Shown here: positions 24,380 to 34,081 of the stretch, piece after piece
Position numbering within the stretch: position 1 is the first letter of the stretch
Layout of the letters: each line of letters opens with the position of its first letter
From: an uncultured Holophagaceae bacterium
GTDB lineage: Bacteria > Acidobacteriota > Holophagae > Holophagales > Holophagaceae
Reading direction: 5' to 3'
Assembly (NCBI GenBank): GCA_903863195.1
Contig: CAIPAY010000109.1
Span: 1 to 45,154, forward strand
Length of the DNA: 45,154 bases
Program-made: the position numbers and the translations under genes
Notes under the pieces: generated by a model
What the model saw: only the letters and a program-made list of their open reading frames with translations
What the model was told of the DNA's origin: nothing
Database searches by the model: none

Positions 24380-27325
24380 ATGAAGCATACCCCCCTGAAA
24401 CAGCTCTGCGGGCTCATCGCCACCGCAGCGATCGCCATCGCGCTGATCGGTTGCAACGGCAAGGACGGCGCCACCGGCGCCACCGGACCCGCCGGCACCA
24501 GCGGCACCAATGGCACCAACGGGACCAACGGGACCAACGGGACCAACGGCACCAGCCCGGTCATCACCGTCAATGCCGCCGCCCTGACCCCCGACGAGTG
24601 GGCGAACCTGTCCATTAGCGGCAGCGTCACCAGCGTCTCCGTCTCCGCCGCCGCCGGCAAGCCGGTCGTGAACTTCAAGCTGGTCAACCAGTACGGCGTG
24701 CCCGTGTCTGGCATCGGCTTCACCACGAAGGCTTCCAACGCCCTGGCTTCCAGCTACGCGAGCCTGGCCTTCAGCATCGCCAAGCTCGTCCCTGGCACCA
24801 ACGGCAGCCCCAGCAAGTGGGTCAGCTATGTCGTGACCTCCATGCCCACCACCACCACCGCGGTTGCCCCCGGCAAGCCCAGCACCGACAGCACTGGCAC
24901 CCTGGTCGACAACGGCGATGGCAGCTACAAGTACACCTTCTACCGTGACATCACTGCCGCCCAGGCCTTCCTGGATGGCTACACCTACACCGGCAGCAAC
25001 ACCCGCGCCGACCTGGGTGATGTGACCTTCAACAACGTCCTCACCCACCGCGTCTCCATCCAGGTGGGCGGCAACGCCCGCGGGACCAGCACCAACACCC
25101 CCGACGCCTCCAACAGCGGCATCGTCGGCGTGCCCGTCAAGAACCCCGCCAACATCGTCTACGACTTCGTGCCTGCCACGGGCGCGGTGGCCGCTCCCGC
25201 CGCCAGCCGCGACATCGTGACCCTGGCCGCCTGCAACGCCTGCCACACGGAGCTCGTCGTCCACGGCGGCAGCCGGAAGGACCCCCGCTACTGCGTGATG
25301 TGCCACAACGACCAGCGCAAGTACGGCAACGCCGAAGCCACCGTGGCTTCCACCGATCCCACCACGGGCGTGAAGACCTACAGCGGTAGCACCTCCAAGA
25401 TCAACGGCTTGGCCGCTGGCGACCTGCCTGCCTTCCTGCACCGCCTGCACACGGGCGAGGGCCTCACCAACCAGGGCTACAACTACGGCGGCATCCTCTT
25501 CAACGAGGTCCGCTACCCCCAGAGCATCCAGAACTGCACCACCTGCCACACCTCGGCCAATCCCGCCACTGCCGCCCTCGGCGACAACTGGAAGAACGTC
25601 CCCAGCCGCATGGCTTGCGGCGCCTGCCACGACAGCGTTGACTGGGTCAAGGGCACCAACCACGCTGGTGGCCCGATGCTGGATGACGTGCTCTGCACCA
25701 GCTGCCACGGCCCCGCCGGCGTGGCCCTGAACCACGTCCCCGTGACGCCTCCCAATGCGACCAATGCCGGCCTGACCGCCGCGCAGGGTGGCGATGCCAG
25801 CAACAGCCACACCAACTCCGGCTACGTCCCCAGCGACCTCGCCAACCTGCCCGCGGGCGCCCACTGGTTCAAGTACGACATCTCTAAGGTCTACGTCGAC
25901 GCCACCAAGCACCCCGTGTTCGTCTTCCGCTTCCTGCAGGACGGCCTGACCACCGCCCCTGTGGTCTTCAACACCTGGGATGCCACCGCCAACGGTGGTG
26001 ACGGCAACGAGCTGATCACCAACTGGGTCGGCAGCACCACCCTCTACTTCGCCTACGCAGTGCCCCAGGACGGCATCGCCGCTCCCAAGGACTGGAACGC
26101 CACGGTGAGCCTCGCGCTGCGCAAGCTCTGGCGCGGTGGCCAGACCGGCGCCACCCTCACGGGCCCCGACGCCAGCGGCTACTACACCGCCACCTTCGGT
26201 CACGTGACCATTCCCGCCACCGCGACCCTGCGGACCGGCGGCATCGGCTACTCCTACGGCGTGGCTGCGGCTGCGGCCGGTGGCCCTCCTGCCACCAAGG
26301 CTGTGAGCAACACGGATGCCATGCCTCTCACCCAGATCAACCTGGCGGCCTACCCCTACGGGCAGACCCTGATCAAGGGTGTCCTGCAGGCTGCCCCCTA
26401 CCAGGGCGGTGTCGTACCTCCCAGCCCCAACATGTATAAGATGGCTGGCACCCTCTCCACGGGTTCGGCTGACACCGCTCGCCGTCCCATCGTCGAGAAC
26501 GCCCGCTGCAACACCTGCCACAAGAGCCTGGGCATCTTCACCGAAGGCGTCTTCCACGCCGGCCAGCGCAACGATGCCCCCACCTGCACCTTCTGCCACC
26601 ACACCAACACGGTCGGCAGCACCCAGACGGGCTTCGGCATCAACATCAAGACCGTCGTCCACGCCATCCACGCTGGCTCCAAGCGCGTCATCCCCTTCAC
26701 CTGGGAAGTCGCGGGCCTGTATTGGGAAGTCGGCTACCCCGGCGTCCTGAACAACTGCGAAGCCTGCCACGTGCCGGGGTCCTATGACTTCAGCGCCAGC
26801 ACCAACGCCGGCCAGGTTGCCAGCCTCCTGTGGGACACCAATGCTTCCGGTGCCTACGCGTCGACCCTGACCGCCCTGTCCACCACCGCCCCGTTCGTCT
26901 ATGACTCCACCAAGACCTACACGGCGCCCTGGATCACCCCCAACACCAACTACGGTTCCACCCTCTTTGTGAACAGCACCCTGGTTGCTTCGGCCGCCCG
27001 GACCTGGCCCAGTATGAACACCGCCAGCTCCACGGCCCTCACGGGTGGCACGATCGTCGTGCTCGCCGGTGGCGTCCTCGAAGCTGAGCCCGCCACCCTG
27101 GTGACGAGCCCGATCACCGCTGCTTGCGTGGCCTGCCACGACAGCAACCTTGCCAAGCTCCACATTGCTGCCAACGGTGGCGTCATTGCCAAGCCCCGTA
27201 GCACCGTGGTCACCTCCGTGGCCGGCGCCGCTCCCATCGTGCCGATCAACAACACCGAGCAGTGCCTGCTCTGCCACGGCAACGGGAAGGTTGCGGACAT
27301 CCGCGCCGTCCACATGACCTTCTAG
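24380..27325 (+). CDS. Decaheme OmcA/MtrC-type outer-membrane cytochrome lipoprotein
   Basis: 981 residues. Lipobox 'ALIGC' puts lipidation at Cys25. A collagen-like Gly-X-Y stretch (about 27-59) follows, then a beta-rich domain (about 60-270). Ten CXXCH sites fall in two groups, as in OmcA/MtrC: first CNACH, CVMCH, CTTCH, CGACH, CTSCH; then, after a second beta-rich domain (about 470-700), CNTCH, CTFCH, CEACH, CVACH, CLLCH. This family is the cell-surface electron outlet for Fe(III), Mn(IV) or electrodes. A strong AAGGAG site precedes the ATG. Last gene of the cluster; a stem-loop and a terminator follow. Confidence 0.93.
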   Translation: MKHTPLKQLCGLIATAAIAIALIGCNGKDGATGATGPAGTSGTNGTNGTNGTNGTNGTSPVITVNAAALTPDEWANLSISGSVTSVSVSAAAGKPVVNFKLVNQYGVPVSGIGFTTKASNALASSYASLAFSIAKLVPGTNGSPSKWVSYVVTSMPTTTTAVAPGKPSTDSTGTLVDNGDGSYKYTFYRDITAAQAFLDGYTYTGSNTRADLGDVTFNNVLTHRVSIQVGGNARGTSTNTPDASNSGIVGVPVKNPANIVYDFVPATGAVAAPAASRDIVTLAACNACHTELVVHGGSRKDPRYCVMCHNDQRKYGNAEATVASTDPTTGVKTYSGSTSKINGLAAGDLPAFLHRLHTGEGLTNQGYNYGGILFNEVRYPQSIQNCTTCHTSANPATAALGDNWKNVPSRMACGACHDSVDWVKGTNHAGGPMLDDVLCTSCHGPAGVALNHVPVTPPNATNAGLTAAQGGDASNSHTNSGYVPSDLANLPAGAHWFKYDISKVYVDATKHPVFVFRFLQDGLTTAPVVFNTWDATANGGDGNELITNWVGSTTLYFAYAVPQDGIAAPKDWNATVSLALRKLWRGGQTGATLTGPDASGYYTATFGHVTIPATATLRTGGIGYSYGVAAAAAGGPPATKAVSNTDAMPLTQINLAAYPYGQTLIKGVLQAAPYQGGVVPPSPNMYKMAGTLSTGSADTARRPIVENARCNTCHKSLGIFTEGVFHAGQRNDAPTCTFCHHTNTVGSTQTGFGINIKTVVHAIHAGSKRVIPFTWEVAGLYWEVGYPGVLNNCEACHVPGSYDFSASTNAGQVASLLWDTNASGAYASTLTALSTTAPFVYDSTKTYTAPWITPNTNYGSTLFVNSTLVASAARTWPSMNTASSTALTGGTIVVLAGGVLEAEPATLVTSPITAACVACHDSNLAKLHIAANGGVIAKPRSTVVTSVAGAAPIVPINNTEQCLLCHGNGKVADIRAVHMTF
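24494..24556 (+). repeat. Seven 9-bp repeats encoding Gly-Thr-Asn/Ser
   Basis: Seven in-frame copies of GG(C/G)ACCA(A/G)(C/T) encode GTS-(GTN)5-GTS, residues 39-59 of the decaheme lipoprotein, three of them identical (GGGACCAAC). They form the end of the Gly-X-Y linker behind the lipidated cysteine. Copy number could vary by slippage, changing linker length without breaking the frame. Confidence 0.85.
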
Positions 27326-27334
27326 TCAACCCCA

Positions 27335-27364
27335 CCGCGGAGCCCGGGCAACCGGGCCCCGCGG
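27335..27364 (+). other. Stem-loop with GCAA tetraloop after the decaheme gene
   Basis: A 13-bp stem with one mismatch closes a GCAA (GNRA-type) tetraloop 10 nt past the stop. It has no T-tract of its own and precedes the true terminator, so it may protect the mRNA 3' end. Confidence 0.6.
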
Positions 27365-27383
27365 AACGATCTGAGCCATGAAG

Positions 27384-27419
27384 AGAACCCGGATGCCTCG
27401 GCCTCCGGGTTCTTTTTTT
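27384..27419 (+). terminator. Rho-independent terminator of the porin-cytochrome cluster
   Basis: A 10-bp stem (AGAACCCGGA / TCCGGGTTCT) is followed by a run of T (27413-27419) and ends the plus-strand cytochrome operon. Confidence 0.93.
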
Positions 27420-27487
27420 CCAGGGTCCTGGAGATTGACAGGGGCCTCCGGTTGCGCTGAAAATAAGCAAAAGCATGAGGTATTTCC

Positions 27488-27871
27488 ATGAATAAAAAAC
27501 CAGTTACCATTCTTGGCGCCCTGCTGCTCGTCTGCGCCCTGGCCCCCGCGGCCTGGGCCCAGGAAGACGACGCCTCGCCCAAGAAGAAGCCGGTGCCCAA
27601 GGCCGTGCATGAGGCCCGGGCCAAGGCGGCCGCCAAGAAGGCCAAGGCCAAGGCCGATGCGGACGCCAAGGCCAAGGCCGTGGCCATCGACCTGAACCGG
27701 GCCACCAAGGCGCAGCTGAAGGCCCTCCCGGGCCTCACGGACGCCCAGGCGGACGCCATCATCGCCAAGCGTCCACACCGCTCCAAGACGGACGTGGTGA
27801 CCAAGGGCATCATCCCGGCGGAGACCTACCAGGCTTACAGCAAGCGCATCATCGTCCGAGAGGCACACTGA
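27488..27871 (+). CDS. Secreted ComEA-like helix-hairpin-helix protein with Lys/Ala linker
   Basis: 127 residues. A signal peptide (NKKPVTILGALLLVCALAP, cleavage near AWAQ) is followed by a charged Lys/Ala-rich stretch (about 30-66, 'KAAAKKAKAKADADAKAKA') and a C-terminal HhH domain: 'IDLNRATKAQLKALPGLTDA' then 'QADAIIAKRPHRSKTDVV'. This matches the DNA-binding domain of ComEA, the periplasmic receptor of natural transformation, although many secreted HhH proteins have no known role. It stands alone after the cytochrome terminator; no other competence gene is near. Confidence 0.85.
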   Translation: MNKKPVTILGALLLVCALAPAAWAQEDDASPKKKPVPKAVHEARAKAAAKKAKAKADADAKAKAVAIDLNRATKAQLKALPGLTDAQADAIIAKRPHRSKTDVVTKGIIPAETYQAYSKRIIVREAH

Positions 27872-28177
27872 CAAGGGCATCCGGCCTCAACGCCAGGAGT
27901 CCCACAGACGGGGGCCTCGCTGTTTCCCTGCAGTTGGGGCCAGTCCATGCTCTGCCGGCAAGGCCTGAAGGTGCCTGGCTAAAAACCTAGACAGCGGCGG
28001 TCATCAGGACGGCTCTGTCCAGGCATGACAGCTTGAATGCTGCGAAATCCTCGACAACGTCCCTCCAGGGGGCTTATGACGTGATGAGGATCACAGGGTC
28101 AATTGATTTGATGGACCTTGAGCGCATCTTCGAAGATGAGCAGGGCTTTACGCCAGAGTTTCTCGCAGGAGGATCCC
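27872..28177 (+). other. 306-bp intergenic region before an Rrf2 gene
   Basis: No gene is supported here. The one clear signal is the CRP-like site at 28080-28095. A weak long-range pairing (GCCTGG near 27974 with CCAGGC near 28019) and TCAATTGATTT (28099-28109) are also visible. No terminator for the preceding HhH gene was recognised. Confidence 0.5.
28080..28095 (+). promoter_or_regulatory. CRP-like site upstream of Rrf2 copy 2
   Basis: CGTGA-TGAGGA-TCACA, a perfect GTGA-N6-TCAC dyad, 82 nt before the ATG at 28178. It is followed by TCAAT and GACCTT blocks that recur in front of the paralogous Rrf2 gene. Confidence 0.65.
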
Positions 28178-28645
28178 ATGCTTCCGCTGTCCCAGACCAC
28201 AGGTTACGCGGTGCGCGCCCTGAGGTGCCTCCAGGAGCCCGGGGGCCAGCCCGTGCTGGTCGAGGCCATCGCTGAGTCCACGGGGATTCCCCGCTCCTAC
28301 CTGTCGAAGCTGATCCACAAGCTGGCCAAGAAGGGCCTGGTGGTGGCCCGCCGCGGGCACCACGGCGGCGTGGTCCTGGCCAAGGCCTCTGCGGAGATCT
28401 CGGTGGCGGACCTGACCGACGCCATCGATGGGGTGGCCTGGCAGAAGCGCTGCCTCATGGGCATGATCGCCTGCACCGCTGCGAAGCCCTGCACCCTTCA
28501 CGAGTACTGGGAAGAGACCCGGGACAAGATCATGGAGCGGCTGCGATCGGTCTCCCTGGCGGACCTGGCCACCCTGCCGGACGCTGGCGTCGAGCGGTTC
28601 CGGGCCCGCCACGGGTTTACGGTCCCGACCTCGGAATCGGCCTAG
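28178..28645 (+). CDS. Rrf2-family regulator with three-Cys motif (copy 2)
   Basis: 155 residues from the ATG at 28178 (MLPLSQTTGYAVRAL), chosen for its strong AGGAGG site; the frame is open further upstream but not Rrf2-like. It has the winged HTH ('STGIPRSYLSKLIHKLAKKG', wing 'GHHGGVVLAKASAEISVADL') and a Cys loop with C-x6-C-x5-C ('RCLMGMIACTAAKPCTLH'), so it probably binds an Fe-S cluster. It is closely related to copy 3 at 28715, which it faces across a shared terminator. The target genes are unknown. The nearby cytochrome and PFOR operons are candidates because both need Fe or Fe-S supply. Confidence 0.92.
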   Translation: MLPLSQTTGYAVRALRCLQEPGGQPVLVEAIAESTGIPRSYLSKLIHKLAKKGLVVARRGHHGGVVLAKASAEISVADLTDAIDGVAWQKRCLMGMIACTAAKPCTLHEYWEETRDKIMERLRSVSLADLATLPDAGVERFRARHGFTVPTSESA

Positions 28646-28666
28646 CGCCGGAAGCAAACCCCCGAA

Positions 28667-28698
28667 CGAAAGAGGCCGCCCGAGGGCGGCCTCTTTCG
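28667..28698. terminator. Bidirectional terminator between convergent Rrf2 genes
   Basis: A 15-bp perfect stem (CGAAAGAGGCCGCCC and its complement) with a 2-nt nominal loop. CTTTCG on one side and AAAG on the other give short T-runs in both directions. Confidence 0.85.
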
Positions 28699-28714
28699 TG
28701 ATCCGACCAGAGCC

Positions 28715-29266
28715 TCAGACCTTCTTGGCGACGGCCTTCTTCACGGCGGGCTTTGCCGCCTTCGCGGGGGCCTTCTTGGCGGCAGGCTTCGCGGCCTTCT
28801 TGACCCGGGGCTTGAGCTTCTTCTCAGGCAGCGCGTCGGCCAGGCGCCAGGTGCGGCTGGCCTGCTCGAAGGTGCGGATCTCCTCCAGGGAGATGTCCTT
28901 CAGGCAGCGGTGGATGTGATCGCGCTCGGCCTTCCAGAAGGTGTGGGAGGGGCAGGCCCGCTCATCCGAGCAGTCCTTGAAGCCGAGGAGGCACTGGTTG
29001 CGCCACTCGGAGCCGTCCACGGCCTCGGCGATGAGGTCCAGGGTGATCTCCTTGGCGGCCAGGGCCAGCACGACGCCGCCCTTGTTGCCACGCTTGGCCA
29101 TCACCAGCCCGACCTTGGCCAGCTTGTGGATCATCTTGGAGAGGTAGGGGCGCGGGAAGCCTGTGCGGGCGGCGACGTCCACCACCAGGGTGGGCTTGCC
29201 GCCAGGATCCTGGAGGCAGCTCATGGCCAGGACCGCGTAACCAGAAGACTGGGATAGAGGTAGCAT
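28715..29266 (-). CDS. Rrf2-family regulator with a histone-H1-like Lys/Ala/Pro tail (copy 3)
   Basis: 183 residues from the ATG at 29266 (AGGTGA site 3 nt upstream; a GTG two codons earlier is possible). The winged HTH ('TGFPRPYLSKMIHKLAKVG') and the Cys loop C-x6-C-x5-C ('QCLLGFKDCSDERACPSH') match copy 2. After the normal end of the domain comes a tail of about 33 residues made of Lys, Ala and Pro ('KPAAKKAPAKAAKPAVKKA'), like bacterial histone-H1-like or AlgP-type tails, probably giving extra nonspecific DNA binding. A CRP-like site lies 69 bp upstream. Confidence 0.92.
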   Translation of the reverse strand: MLPLSQSSGYAVLAMSCLQDPGGKPTLVVDVAARTGFPRPYLSKMIHKLAKVGLVMAKRGNKGGVVLALAAKEITLDLIAEAVDGSEWRNQCLLGFKDCSDERACPSHTFWKAERDHIHRCLKDISLEEIRTFEQASRTWRLADALPEKKLKPRVKKAAKPAAKKAPAKAAKPAVKKAVAKKV

Positions 29267-29335
29267 AGTCACCTACGAAGATGGATGGGTCGCCTTAGAT
29301 AATAGACGATCTTAAGGTCAATGACATTGAATCCG

Positions 29336-29351
29336 TGTGATGAATTGCACA
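29336..29351 (-). promoter_or_regulatory. CRP-like site upstream of Rrf2 copy 3
   Basis: TGTGA-TGAATT-GCACA, the TGTGA-N6-TCACA pattern with one changed base in the right arm. It lies between the terminator of the nifJ operon and the Rrf2 start. Confidence 0.55.
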
Positions 29352-29357
29352 ACGCAA

Positions 29358-29388
29358 AAAAATCCCCCGGCGCCGCCGGGGGATTTTT
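29358..29388 (-). terminator. Rho-independent terminator of the nfn-nifJ-DHOD operon
   Basis: AAAAATCCCCCGGC and its complement form a 14-bp stem with loop GCC. Read on the minus strand it ends in a T-run (down to 29356), 19 bp past the stop of the DHOD-like gene. Confidence 0.93.
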
Positions 29389-29406
29389 CTCAAGGCTGGC
29401 GGGAGC

Positions 29407-30399
29407 TCAGGGCTTCCACCCGTTGAGGATCCGCATGTAGTTGGCGCGGGTGAAGGCCTGGGGATTCGGGCTCTTCAGGAGGCTCATGCTGCCCCGGGCC
29501 TGGGCCAGGGACTCGTACTCGTGCTCCTCCAGCCACTCGGCCAGGGTCGCGCGGGTCTGGGCCAGCCGCTCGGGCCCGTGGATCAGCAGGGCGGACACCA
29601 TCTGGACGGCGTCTGCACCGGCCATGACGGCCTTCAGGGCGCCGATGCCGTCATGGACGCCACCGGTGACTGCGAGGCTGCCCTTGATGCGTCCGTGGAG
29701 CACGGCGAGCCAGCGGAGGCGAAGCAGCAGGTCCGAGGGGCCGGACAGCTGCAGGCTGGGTTCCGCCAGCAGCTCTTCCACGTTGATGTCAGGCTGGAAG
29801 AAGCGGTTGAAGAGCACCAGGCCATCGGCGCCCGCCGCCTCCAGCTCCCCGGCGAAGTGCGCCAGGGAGGAGAAGAACGGAGAGAGCTTCACGGCAACGG
29901 GGATCTTCACCTGGGCCTTCACGGTGCGGACCACGTCGAGGGTGCGCTTCTCCACATCGGCAGCGGACTCCTTCGCGTCCGTGGCGATGTAGTAGACGTT
30001 CAGCTCGAGCGCATCGGCGCCGGCCTGTTCCATGAGCTGGGCGTAGTGCAGCCAGCCCGCGGCGGTGGTGCCGTTCAGGGAGGCGATGACCGGAACGGCC
30101 ACGGCCTCCTTGATGCGGCGGAGCTGCTCGAGGTAGCGCTCGGGCCCGAGGCGGAAGTCGTCGGGCTGGGGGAAGTAGGAGACGGCCTCGGCATTGGAGT
30201 TCGCATGCAGCTCCATGTCCATGAGCGTGCCCTGCTCTTCGCGGGTGATCTGCTCCTCGAAGAGGGAGTGCATCACGATGCCGGAGGCACCGGCGTCTTC
30301 GAGGCGCTTGACCATGCCCATGTCGTCAACCAGGGGCGAGGCACCGGCCATCAGGGGATGGGCCAGCTGGAGACCGAGGTACGAGGTTTTGAGATCCAT
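29407..30399 (-). CDS. Dihydroorotate dehydrogenase-like flavoprotein beside PFOR
   Basis: 330 residues with a TIM-barrel FMN fold of the DHOD/PreA type: 'MAGASPLVDDMGMVKRLEDAG', 'PVIASLNGTT', 'GADALELNVYYI', 'KIPVAVKLSPFFSS', 'GADGLVLFNRFFQPD', 'LAVTGGVHDG' and 'GADAVQMVSALLIHG'. It is not a standard PyrD: this branch is annotated as DHOD-like and is often found next to nifJ, and its reaction is not established. It begins 7 bp after the nifJ stop and ends the operon. A role in maintaining or shunting electrons of the PFOR system is a guess from context. Confidence 0.85.
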   Translation of the reverse strand: MDLKTSYLGLQLAHPLMAGASPLVDDMGMVKRLEDAGASGIVMHSLFEEQITREEQGTLMDMELHANSNAEAVSYFPQPDDFRLGPERYLEQLRRIKEAVAVPVIASLNGTTAAGWLHYAQLMEQAGADALELNVYYIATDAKESAADVEKRTLDVVRTVKAQVKIPVAVKLSPFFSSLAHFAGELEAAGADGLVLFNRFFQPDINVEELLAEPSLQLSGPSDLLLRLRWLAVLHGRIKGSLAVTGGVHDGIGALKAVMAGADAVQMVSALLIHGPERLAQTRATLAEWLEEHEYESLAQARGSMSLLKSPNPQAFTRANYMRILNGWKP

Positions 30400-30406
30400 G
30401 GCTGCC

Positions 30407-33967
<3,561 letters not shown>

Positions 33968-34081
33968 TTTTTGCTCCTTCCGGGGGTCCGCTGGACCGTT
34001 CCGGCGATAGGTATCAGGACAGGTAATTCACCCGTCCCATGATACATGATAAATCGGTCGTCTTCATTGGAAATTCCGGCG

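Noticed and set aside
24494..24556. Regular repeats as a possible CRISPR array
   Set aside because: The units are 9 bp, in frame and without spacers; they encode a Gly-Thr-Asn linker.
24359..27313. Minus-strand open frame of almost 1000 codons opposite the decaheme cytochrome
   Set aside because: It is a Gly/Val-rich shadow of the cytochrome gene; no motif, and the plus strand has ten heme sites, a lipobox and a strong ribosome-binding site.
29407..30399. Calling the DHOD-like gene pyrD
   Set aside because: Its position beside nifJ and its branch features point to the DHOD-like family of unknown function, not to ordinary pyrimidine synthesis.
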